NCBI RefSeq assembly: GCF_052055875.1
Contig: NZ_CP170508.1
Span: 1,612,001 to 1,676,000, forward strand
DNA from: Methanosphaerula subterraneus
GTDB lineage: Archaea; Halobacteriota; Methanomicrobia; Methanomicrobiales; Methanospirillaceae
Length of the DNA: 64,000 nt
Direction: 5' to 3'
Below the pieces are notes generated by a model that did no database searches, had not been told where the DNA came from, and saw nothing but the letters and a program-made list of their open reading frames with translations. The position numbers and the translations under genes are program-made. Positions 31,557 to 38,864 of this stretch are shown one piece after another (within the stretch, counting starts at the first letter, position 1; each line of letters starts with the position of its first letter).

Positions 31557-33216
31557 CGATACCGAGGGTCTCCAGGACTTCCTTCAGGGTCTTCTCTGCA
31601 GCCAGCACCAGCGTCAGCCGGCTCTCGCGGACAGGCCCCTCGCCCTTCAGCACCGGGTCGTAGTGGTAGAAGGTGTTGAAGAGGTCGGCCAGGTCCCGGG
31701 CATAAGTGGCCAGCATGTGCGGGCGCAGGTCCCTGACCACGGACTCGATGACATGGGGAAATTTGGCGATATGCTTCGCCAGTGCGATCTCATACGGGCT
31801 CTCGAGCAGGTCGTACCGCTCCTGGAACGGCCCGGCCCGGTCGAGGATGCTGCAGGCCCGGGCATGGGCGTACTGGACGTAGGGGCCGCTCTGACGGTCG
31901 AAGTCGAGCGCCTCCTTCCAGTCGAAGACCGTCGACTTTTCAGGCGAGACCTTGATGATGTCGTACCGGATCGCCGCCCGACCTACTGAAGCCGCGATCG
32001 CGTCGCACTCCTCCACCGGGAGCTCAGGTCTGCGCACCCGCACCTCTTCGACGGCCCGCTTCTGCATCTCCTCGATCAGCTCGTCGGCCGAGACGAAGGT
32101 GCCGGCCCTGGTGGACATCGATCCCTCCGGGAGGGAGACGAACTCGAAATGGACGACCTCCGGTGGTTTCTCGGCGATAAGGCGGAGCGTGCAGACCAGC
32201 TGCCCTGCGATCAGTTTGTGATCGGCACCGAGCACATCGATCACTCGGTCGAAGTTCCTCCCCTTCCAGATATGGTAGGCGAGGTCGCGGGCCGCATAGA
32301 CCGAGGTTCCGTCGCTCCTGCGGAGCACGTAGGACTTCTTGTATCCGCACGAGGAGAGATCGAGCGAGAAGGTGCCGTCTTCGTCTGTCGGTGGAACCGC
32401 CTGCGGCAGCTTCGCCAGCCGCCCGAGGACCTTCTCCATGTCCCCGATCTTCACAAAGTCGCTCTCCCATACGAACCGGTCGTGCTTGACGTTCAGCCCC
32501 TGCATCGTGACCTTGAAGCCGTCCAGGCATCGGCTGACCAGTTCGCGGAACTGGGTGGCCGTCGCCGGGTCCCGCTTCTCGATCAACTGCATCCGCTCGT
32601 CGATCTCGGCACCCTTATCGGGGTTAGCCTCCAGGTCGCGGTTTGCAGCGACATAGACACGGGCGATATGATGATCCTCCTTCTCCCCGGGCTCGGCACC
32701 GGTGTCCAGGTGATCGAACCCATAGGCCACGATCGCGATCTGCCGGCCCATGTCGTTCACATAGTACTGGACCTCGACCCGGTATCCGGCCTTTCGGAAC
32801 GCCCTGGCCAGGGTATCCCCGAGGATCGAGTTCCTGATGTGCCCGACATGCAGGGGACCGTTCGGGTTGGCACTGGTGTGCTCCAGCACGACCCGTACCG
32901 GCTTCTTTGGGGAGGTGCCGAAGTCATCCTGCACCGCGGCCTTCAGGGTCTCCTCCAGGTATTCCGAACCGAACGAAAAGTTCAGGTACGGGCCGAGCGC
33001 CTCGACCCGGATACCGGCCAGCTCGGGGTTCGCGTTGAGGGTCGCGGCCAGCTCCTCGGCGATCGCCTTCGGGGCCTGGTGCCGCTTCTTTGCCAGGGCA
33101 AAGGCCACCGTCGATGCGAGGTCCGCATGCTCGCCACCGTCCGTCAGGGCGATCTCCGTCTCATCAGTGCATGCCTTGAGCACGCGTTCAATCAGGGTGT
33201 AATTCTCTGTGAACAT
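31537..33216 (-). CDS. argS: Arginyl-tRNA synthetase
   Basis: Class I synthetase of 559 residues. The N-terminal Add-1 domain (residues 1-100) is followed by the HIGH-type motif HTSANPNGPLHVGHIRNS, the catalytic core (DVLGADHKL, EGSMSTRAGTFV in place of KMSKS, normal for many ArgRS), and the DALR anticodon-binding domain ending GIDALRSM. The start overlaps the prf1 stop (TGATG). It is in a long minus-strand operon and not far from tRNA-Arg(UCG), though that gene is a separate unit. Confidence 0.96.
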   Translation of the reverse strand: MFTENYTLIERVLKACTDETEIALTDGGEHADLASTVAFALAKKRHQAPKAIAEELAATLNANPELAGIRVEALGPYLNFSFGSEYLEETLKAAVQDDFGTSPKKPVRVVLEHTSANPNGPLHVGHIRNSILGDTLARAFRKAGYRVEVQYYVNDMGRQIAIVAYGFDHLDTGAEPGEKEDHHIARVYVAANRDLEANPDKGAEIDERMQLIEKRDPATATQFRELVSRCLDGFKVTMQGLNVKHDRFVWESDFVKIGDMEKVLGRLAKLPQAVPPTDEDGTFSLDLSSCGYKKSYVLRRSDGTSVYAARDLAYHIWKGRNFDRVIDVLGADHKLIAGQLVCTLRLIAEKPPEVVHFEFVSLPEGSMSTRAGTFVSADELIEEMQKRAVEEVRVRRPELPVEECDAIAASVGRAAIRYDIIKVSPEKSTVFDWKEALDFDRQSGPYVQYAHARACSILDRAGPFQERYDLLESPYEIALAKHIAKFPHVIESVVRDLRPHMLATYARDLADLFNTFYHYDPVLKGEGPVRESRLTLVLAAEKTLKEVLETLGIDALRSM

Positions 33217-34487
33217 CAGTATCCGGTCCTGTATCTGAGGAGTGCCGCGATCCCGCCGAACGCAGTGTACAGGATCGAACCCTCCTCGAAGTCGTCTGAT
33301 ATGATCTCCACCTTGGTGGAGGACTGGTCTGCCAGCTGGGTCAGTTCATCGATGATATCGCTCTCCTCTGCCAGTTCGAGCGGGGCGCTGCACTCAGGGC
33401 AGTTGCCGAGGTCCCGGTTCTGTGCACGCTCCCCGGGGGCCGTCTTCACGGTCATCTCGTTGGTATAGCCGCAGGCATGGCAGGAGATCTTCAGGCGGAC
33501 CTCCCGCAGACTTGCGGAGAGGATCAGGGTCTCGACGGCGCCGAGTTCGAGGTTCTTCCGGACCGAGGACTCACCGTAGGCGGCGACCCCGTCATCCTTG
33601 ACCAGTTCCTTGAGGAACCGGTTCATGACGGCCTTCTCCTTCATCACCTCGACGCCCTTCAGGGCGTCCTGCGCTGCGTCGACCAGCTCGGCGAGGCCGC
33701 TCTCATTGGTATAGGAGATGTCGAAGAGGCCGATCACCCGCTTCTGGACCTCGTGGTGGAGGTAGTTGCCGGCTTCGAACTCCTCCTTGGTCGGGGACGG
33801 ACCGCCGATCAGCACCCCTTTGAACCGTTCGAAGAAGTCCTTCTCTGCAAGGAAGACCGCGCTCGACCGTTCGCCGACCTTGGTATAGAATTCGTTGATG
33901 GCGATTTCACGGAGCCGCTGGAAACGGGCCGATGACTGACCACCTTTTCGCTGCTTGCCCGGGACCGTCGAGGTCGACCCGCCGATGGGATCGATCCGGT
34001 TGCCGCGGAGAAAGCCCCAGTAGGATTCACGCCGGTCCAGCACCAGCAGCCCGTAGATCGACTTCTCCTCGAGCATCTGCCGGAGGGGCTCGAGCTCGAA
34101 GTTCGAGGAGCAGCGGTACATGTACAGATTCAACGGTTCAGGCGGCTCGATGACCGTGCACTCGAGGTCCGACCGGTCCCCGCCGAGGAGGATCGTGCCG
34201 CAGAAGATCGCCATCCCCTTCTCCGGCGGCCGCTTGTAGTACTTGAGCCGTGAGAGGATCGACGAGATCGCGCTCTGCACGTTGGTCCTGGTCTGCTTGC
34301 TCTTGATGTTCGAGCACTGCCCGAACTCGTCCCGCAGCTGGGCGGTCACGTCGTAGATCTGCTTGTCCGGGGGGATATAGAGCGTGATCAGTTCAGTCCC
34401 GCTCCCCTCCTTCGCCTCGAGTCTCTCGAGGGTCTTTTTAAAATCATAGCGGCGGCGTGCCTCATCGATCGCTGGTTCTTCATTCAT
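33216..34487 (-). CDS. prf1: Peptide chain release factor aRF1
   Basis: Recognises all three stop codons and triggers peptide release. The 423-residue protein has the codon-reading motif SNIKSKQTR in domain 1, the GGQ hydrolysis motif in GKQRKGGQSSARF (near residue 180) and a C-terminal domain with a zinc ribbon (CHACGY, NCPECSAPLEL). Length is typical of archaeal aRF1. It lies 6 bases after the lipoprotein hydrolase gene and shares a codon boundary with argS. Confidence 0.97.
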   Translation of the reverse strand: MNEEPAIDEARRRYDFKKTLERLEAKEGSGTELITLYIPPDKQIYDVTAQLRDEFGQCSNIKSKQTRTNVQSAISSILSRLKYYKRPPEKGMAIFCGTILLGGDRSDLECTVIEPPEPLNLYMYRCSSNFELEPLRQMLEEKSIYGLLVLDRRESYWGFLRGNRIDPIGGSTSTVPGKQRKGGQSSARFQRLREIAINEFYTKVGERSSAVFLAEKDFFERFKGVLIGGPSPTKEEFEAGNYLHHEVQKRVIGLFDISYTNESGLAELVDAAQDALKGVEVMKEKAVMNRFLKELVKDDGVAAYGESSVRKNLELGAVETLILSASLREVRLKISCHACGYTNEMTVKTAPGERAQNRDLGNCPECSAPLELAEESDIIDELTQLADQSSTKVEIISDDFEEGSILYTAFGGIAALLRYRTGY

Positions 34488-34493
34488 CTGGGT

Positions 34494-35432
34494 TCACCGA
34501 CTCTCTGAGCTGTTATTAATTGGGGATGTACTGCCATAAAGATGAGCGCATCTTTCCAGCACCCCGGTATCCACCTCGCTGTTCATCCCATGGTCCCCGT
34601 TGAACGGAATGAACTCCCTTGGATCCTTTGCATGCGAGAAGAACTCCTGGCCGTCCGCATAGGGAATGATCGGGTCTTTTTCGGCGTGGAAGATCCAGAC
34701 CGGCCGTGGTGCGATCGAACCGAGGTAGGTCCCGGGGTCGATGCTGGCCAGGAAACGGCGGGCATCATCGGGCGCCCCGTCGGCCGGGATCGCAAACGAC
34801 GAGGTTGAGACCCCGATGTACCCGGCGAAGGCGGGATCGATCGCTGCGGCGATCGCGGCGTACCGCCCGCCGTTCGAGGATCCGACTGCCATCACCGGCA
34901 CTCGGAGGGTCCGGTTCAGATAGGCCCGGGCGTCGGAGAGATCGGCAACGGTCAGGTAATATTCAGGCCAGGCGCCGGCCTTGAACTGCTGGTAGTCCTG
35001 CTGCGGGTCGAGCGGGTACCCGGGGGTCTCCCCGCCGTTCCCCCTGATATCGACGAAGAGGAACGCATATCCCGACTCGGCATACCTGACCATCTGCGGC
35101 AGGTGCCGCATCCCCTGCTCCCCTGCTCCAGGGGCGAAGACGAAGGCCGCCTTCGGATGCGCAGGCGTCGAGAGGAGGCAGGATACGTTCCCCTCCGGGG
35201 TGAGCAGCACCAGCCGGCTGAGGATCAGCGTGTCGTTCTGTATCAGCACCGTCTCGTTCACGGCCGAGGGCGACCGCTGAAGCGAGAGATGGCCGGCGCT
35301 GTCGACCGCGTACGAGGGGGTCGGAGTCGCATTCTGGACCATCGTCTGTTCTTCACCGACGCAGCCAGCGCCAACTGCTGCCAAGAAGAGCAGGAACAGA
35401 CAGCAGTGGCAGAGGAGGGATCGTCGTCCCAT
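34494..35432 (-). CDS. Lipoprotein alpha/beta hydrolase
   Basis: An exported lipid-anchored hydrolase of 312 residues. The signal MGRRSLLCHCCLFLLFLAAV ends in the lipobox AVGAGC, then an unstructured Pro/Thr stretch. The alpha/beta hydrolase fold has nucleophile elbow VGSSNGGRYAA, acid AEKDPIIPYADG and base NGDHGMN, plus FVDIRGNGGETPG for the oxyanion region. It is related to prolyl oligopeptidase/dienelactone-type enzymes; substrate unknown. It is an odd member of a translation operon (4 bases from nudix, 6 from prf1). Confidence 0.88.
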   Translation of the reverse strand: MGRRSLLCHCCLFLLFLAAVGAGCVGEEQTMVQNATPTPSYAVDSAGHLSLQRSPSAVNETVLIQNDTLILSRLVLLTPEGNVSCLLSTPAHPKAAFVFAPGAGEQGMRHLPQMVRYAESGYAFLFVDIRGNGGETPGYPLDPQQDYQQFKAGAWPEYYLTVADLSDARAYLNRTLRVPVMAVGSSNGGRYAAIAAAIDPAFAGYIGVSTSSFAIPADGAPDDARRFLASIDPGTYLGSIAPRPVWIFHAEKDPIIPYADGQEFFSHAKDPREFIPFNGDHGMNSEVDTGVLERCAHLYGSTSPINNSSESR

Positions 35433-35436
35433 CAGA

Positions 35437-35931
35437 TCAGCCCCGGCACTGCGCCAGCAGGCAGATCGTCTTGGCATCGGTGATCGTCCCGTCCATCACC
35501 ATCGCCCATGCCCGGATGAGCGGGAGACGCTCCACCTCGATCACCTCGTCCTCGTCCTGCTGGTACAGGGAGGAGGGGACCAGGTCGGTGGCCTTGAAGA
35601 GGTGGATCTGCTCGTCGGAGAAACCAGGGGTGGTGAGGATCGTCCCCATCGCGGCCAGCCTGCCGGCGGCAAAGCCGGTCTCCTCGATCATCTCCCGGTG
35701 GGCGGTCTCCACCGGAGTCTCGCCGGGCTCCATCGTCCCGGCCGGCACCTCGTACAGGTACCGATCGATCGCATACCGGTACTGCCGGATCAGCAGGCAG
35801 TCGTCCCCGATGACCGGGAGCATCGCCACCGCCGGCCCGGGGTGGACAACCACATAGTCGCGCACCCGGCCGTCAGGAAGGCTGACCTGCTTCTCCTCGA
35901 CGCTCAGGCGGCGCGAACGAAAGACCTCCAT
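35437..35931 (-). CDS. NUDIX hydrolase, ADP-ribose pyrophosphatase-like
   Basis: A 164-residue nudix enzyme. The nudix box is complete: GTMEPGETPVETAHREMIEETGF (the G-x5-E-x7-R-E-x2-E-E-x-G pattern). The N-terminal strand region (VVVHPGPAVAMLPVIGDD, RQYRYAIDRYLYEVPAGT) matches ADP-ribose/nucleoside-diphosphate-sugar hydrolases, which clear reactive NAD by-products. It starts one base after queC and ends 4 bases before the lipoprotein hydrolase. Confidence 0.93.
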   Translation of the reverse strand: MEVFRSRRLSVEEKQVSLPDGRVRDYVVVHPGPAVAMLPVIGDDCLLIRQYRYAIDRYLYEVPAGTMEPGETPVETAHREMIEETGFAAGRLAAMGTILTTPGFSDEQIHLFKATDLVPSSLYQQDEDEVIEVERLPLIRAWAMVMDGTITDAKTICLLAQCRG

Positions 35932-36597
35932 TCATTCCTCGTACGGGATCGGGTCGGAGAGGCCGACCTCGGCGAAGGCCTTCTGCCGGAAGTGGCAGGA
36001 TCCACAGACCCCGCAGGCCTTCTCCTCGTTCTGGTAGCAGGACCAGGTCAGTTCGTACGGCACCCCGAGGTCGAGCCCCTTTCTGAGGATGTCGGTCTTG
36101 GTCAGCCCGATGAACGGAGTCAGCAGGTCGATATGAGTGCCGTCCGCGGTCCCGAGGTCCATCACCTGCTGGAAGGCCTGGATGAAGGCCGGCCGGCAGT
36201 CGGGATAGCCGCTGTAGTCGAGGGCCTGCACCCCGATGAAGACGGCATCGGCGCCCCGCGACTCGGCAAAGGAGGTCGCGATCGAGAGGAGGTTGGCGTT
36301 CCGGAACGGCACGTAGGTGTTCGGGAGTTCAGGCCGTTTCTCGTCGAAGACATCGACATCGATGGCGGGATCGGTCAGGCTGCTCCTGCCAAAGGCCTTG
36401 AAGTAGCCGAGGTCCAGCGGGATGAACTCCTCGGCAGAGAGCGCCTTCGCGACCGCGGCGGCTGACTGCAGTTCCTTCTTTTCAGTTCTCTGGCCGTAGT
36501 TGAGGTGGAGGGCATGGATACGGTAGCCCATATCCTTCGCCACATAGGCGAGGGTGGAGGAGTCCATCCCCCCCGATAGTAAACAGACTGCTTTCAT
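35932..36597 (-). CDS. queC: 7-cyano-7-deazaguanine (preQ0) synthase
   Basis: ATP- and ammonia-dependent conversion of CDG to preQ0, the precursor of archaeosine at tRNA position 15. The 221-residue protein has the PP-loop LLSGGMDSSTLAY at the N-terminus, HALHLNYGQRT, and zinc ligands near the C-terminus (SCYQNEEKACGVCGSCHFR). The length is typical. It lies 2 bases after queE. An archaeosine transglycosylase gene is not in this window. Confidence 0.97.
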   Translation of the reverse strand: MKAVCLLSGGMDSSTLAYVAKDMGYRIHALHLNYGQRTEKKELQSAAAVAKALSAEEFIPLDLGYFKAFGRSSLTDPAIDVDVFDEKRPELPNTYVPFRNANLLSIATSFAESRGADAVFIGVQALDYSGYPDCRPAFIQAFQQVMDLGTADGTHIDLLTPFIGLTKTDILRKGLDLGVPYELTWSCYQNEEKACGVCGSCHFRQKAFAEVGLSDPIPYEE

Positions 36598-36599
36598 TG

Positions 36600-37208
36600 T
36601 TATTTCACTCCGATGATCTTGTGAAGTTGCATCTGAAACGTGACCGGCAGATGGCGGGCCAGCACAAACGAGGCGAGGGTCGAGTACTCGGATCCGAAGA
36701 CCGGCGAGAAGAAGATCGTACCCTTAATCGGGTGGCCCCGGATCACCGATTCGGCATAGGCACAGTCCTGCTGATCCTTCACCACGAACTTCACGCTGTC
36801 GGTGATTCGGATCCGATCGAGGAGGGAGAGGTCGGACGCTTCGCCCGAGGACGGGCACTTCACATCCATGCAGATCGAGGCGTACTCCTCTGATGCGCTG
36901 AAGTCGATGGTGCCGTTGGTCTCGATCCCGACGGTATATCCCCGGTCCCAGAGGGCCTTCAGCAGCGGGATGATCTGGTCCTGCTGCAGCAGCGGCTCGC
37001 CGCCGGTGATACAGACCAGGGAGCAGTCCTCCGCACTCACCCGTTCCAGGACCTGCTCGGTGGTCATCTCCTCTCCTTTGCTGCAGGCGTACCGGGTGTC
37101 GCACCAGGTACAGGAGAGGTTGCAGCCTGCGAGCCGGATGAAGGTGCACGCCTTTCCCTGATAGATCCCCTCCCCCTGGAGGGAGAGGAAGATCTCACTG
37201 ATCCTCAT
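36600..37208 (-). CDS. queE: 7-carboxy-7-deazaguanine synthase (radical SAM)
   Basis: Ring-contracting radical SAM enzyme that forms CDG from CPH4. The 202-residue protein begins MRISEIFLSLQGEGIYQGKA, a QueE signature, then CNLSCTWCDTRY for the cluster, TGGEPLLQ and ETNGTIDF. It is slightly short, as usual for the family. The ATG at 37208 overlaps the queD stop by 4 bases. Confidence 0.95.
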   Translation of the reverse strand: MRISEIFLSLQGEGIYQGKACTFIRLAGCNLSCTWCDTRYACSKGEEMTTEQVLERVSAEDCSLVCITGGEPLLQQDQIIPLLKALWDRGYTVGIETNGTIDFSASEEYASICMDVKCPSSGEASDLSLLDRIRITDSVKFVVKDQQDCAYAESVIRGHPIKGTIFFSPVFGSEYSTLASFVLARHLPVTFQMQLHKIIGVK

Positions 37209-37612
37209 AGCGTCAGCTCTGCATAACAGGCCGGCGACTCCCAAACCCGGATCTGTCTGACATGGGCATCGAGCCCGAGGTTCCGGCACTCCTGATCGAT
37301 CATCCCTGCGAGTTCTGCAGCCAGCAGTTCGCTGGTCGGGTCGCCGGGGACCGTCACGACCTCCTGGAACGGGGTGATGGCCTGGACCATCGGGTCCTCC
37401 CGGTTCAGGACGATCTGGTGGTCGAACCGTTCGACCGTCTGTTTTATGGTATTGTAGTCGACAAGAATACAGGAGACCTGATCAGGAGATCCCTCGATCC
37501 AGACCTCGACCTTCCAGCGATGGCCGTGGAGGTTATGACACTTCCCCTTATAATGGAAGAGGCGGTGGCTCGCATCGAAGTGCACCTCTTTGTAGATCCT
37601 GGTATTCATCAT
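37205..37612 (-). CDS. queD: 6-carboxytetrahydropterin synthase
   Basis: Converts dihydroneopterin triphosphate to CPH4, the second step toward preQ0. The 135-residue T-fold protein has the zinc histidines in HFDASHRLF and CHNLHGHRWKVEV, Cys in the GKCH segment, and the C-terminal Glu in VWESPACYAEL. The start is MMNTR (ATG at 37612 or 37609). An AT box at 37633-37645 lies 21-33 bases upstream, so the leader is very short. It is the first gene of the long operon and divergent from rps12. Confidence 0.95.
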   Translation of the reverse strand: MMNTRIYKEVHFDASHRLFHYKGKCHNLHGHRWKVEVWIEGSPDQVSCILVDYNTIKQTVERFDHQIVLNREDPMVQAITPFQEVVTVPGDPTSELLAAELAGMIDQECRNLGLDAHVRQIRVWESPACYAELTL

Positions 37613-37632
37613 ATAGTAGTGGAGCTGAGTAG

Positions 37633-37645
37633 GATATATTATTAA
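37633..37645 (-). promoter_or_regulatory. Promoter of the que-translation operon
   Basis: AT-rich TATA-like sequence (TTAATAATATATC region on the minus strand) about 25 bases before the queD ATG. It is divergent from the rps12 promoter about 50 bases away. Confidence 0.55.
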
Positions 37646-37689
37646 TTAGCAAGATCGATTCATATAAGCAAGCAGGAACAGAAGGATAA

Positions 37690-37752
37690 TAATATATAAA
37701 TCCGTTCCGCGCCATTGTATTGATCTCAAGAGACTGAGCAAAAGGTTCTCAG
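37690..37752 (+). promoter_or_regulatory. rps12 promoter and leader hairpin
   Basis: TAATATATAAAT (37690-37701) is a strong TATA box, giving a leader of roughly 60-70 bases before the ATG at 37787. Within the leader CTGAG (37734-37738) pairs with CTCAG (37748-37752). A purine run GAGGG precedes the start codon. The leader could serve autoregulation by a ribosomal protein, but that is conjecture. Confidence 0.5.
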
Positions 37753-37786
37753 AATATAGAAAAATGAAAGGATAAGAGGGTATTGC

Positions 37787-38215
37787 ATGGGACAGGGTAA
37801 ATTTGCCGCCAGAAAACTGAAGCGCGACTCAAAGAAATTCCGGTGGAGCGACGTGAACTACGCACGCAGACTCCTCCAGCTCGATGTTAAATCCGATCCC
37901 CTTGAGGGAGCACCACAGGCACGGGGCATTGTTCTCGAGAAGGTCGGTGTCGAGGCCAAGCAGCCGAACTCTGCGATCAGAAAGTGCGTTCGCGTGCAGT
38001 TGATCAAGAACGGCCGCCAGATCACCGCGTTTGCAGCAGGCGACGGCGCCATCAACTTCATCGATGAGCACGATGAGGTCGAGGTCGAAGGGATCGGCGG
38101 CAGACTGGGCCGTTCGATGGGTGATATCCCTGGGGTCAGATTCGTTGTGACCAGCGTGAACAATGTCTGCCTCCACGAGATGGTGATCGGCAGGAAAGAG
38201 AAGCCGAGACGGTGA
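37787..38215 (+). CDS. rps12: Ribosomal protein uS12
   Basis: A 142-residue small-subunit protein at the decoding centre. It starts MGQGKFAARKLKRDSKKFRW and has the conserved loop AKQPNSAIRKCVRVQL and the C-terminal KEKPRR. The length is typical for archaea. It heads the str cluster with rps7 and fusA; GTG at 38212 overlaps its stop region. Confidence 0.98.
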   Translation: MGQGKFAARKLKRDSKKFRWSDVNYARRLLQLDVKSDPLEGAPQARGIVLEKVGVEAKQPNSAIRKCVRVQLIKNGRQITAFAAGDGAINFIDEHDEVEVEGIGGRLGRSMGDIPGVRFVVTSVNNVCLHEMVIGRKEKPRR

Positions 38216-38220
38216 GCACT

Positions 38221-38835
38221 ATGGAAGAAATAGAGAACGTAACCACAGAGACAGAAGCAACCCCCACACCGAGCAGGAAGCTGCTCTTCAACCAGTGGGA
38301 CCTTGCCGAAGTGCAGATCACCGACCCTTCCCTTGTGCGGTATGTGAACCTGCACTCCATGATTGTGCCCCACTCGTGCGGCAAGCTTGCAGGAACTGAC
38401 TTCAACAAGAGCAACATGTTGATCGTCGAGCGGTTGATCAACCGGCTGATGCAGACCGAGCAGAACACCGGCAAGAAGCAGCTGGCCATCAGGATCGTCA
38501 GGGACGCTTTCGGGATCATCGCCAAGAAGACCAAGAAGAACCCGGCACAGGTGCTCGTCGACGCGGTCGCGAACAGCGGTCCCCGCGAAGAGACGGTCAG
38601 GCTGAAGTACGGTGGTATCAACGTGCCCAAGGCAGTCGACACCGCCCCCCAGCGCAGGGTCGACGGCTCGCTGAAGTTCATCACCGAAGCGGTCTACAAG
38701 GCATCCCGCAAGACAAAGAAGAGTGTCTCAGCGGCACTGGCAGATGAACTGATGGCAGCAGCACGCGGTGACGCGAAAGCCTATTCAGTGGCAAAGAAAG
38801 AAGAACGCGAGCGGATTGCAAAGTCCGCACGATAA
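38221..38835 (+). CDS. rps7: Ribosomal protein uS7
   Basis: A 204-residue 30S head protein that organises 16S rRNA and contacts E-site tRNA. The core shows HSCGKLAGTDFNKSNMLIVE, NPAQVLVDAVANSGPREETV, and APQRRVDGSLKFITEA. An acidic, Thr/Glu-rich N-terminal extension (EEIENVTTETEATPTPSRK) is seen, common in methanogens. ATG 38221 is chosen over GTG 38212. Confidence 0.97.
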   Translation: MEEIENVTTETEATPTPSRKLLFNQWDLAEVQITDPSLVRYVNLHSMIVPHSCGKLAGTDFNKSNMLIVERLINRLMQTEQNTGKKQLAIRIVRDAFGIIAKKTKKNPAQVLVDAVANSGPREETVRLKYGGINVPKAVDTAPQRRVDGSLKFITEAVYKASRKTKKSVSAALADELMAAARGDAKAYSVAKKEERERIAKSAR

Positions 38836-38864
38836 TTTTTAATATCTTTTTTATTGGTGTTTCA

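Noticed and set aside
32149..33468. 440-codon plus-strand reading frame opposite argS and prf1
   Set aside because: Crosses the boundary of two certain genes on the other strand and shows no domain.
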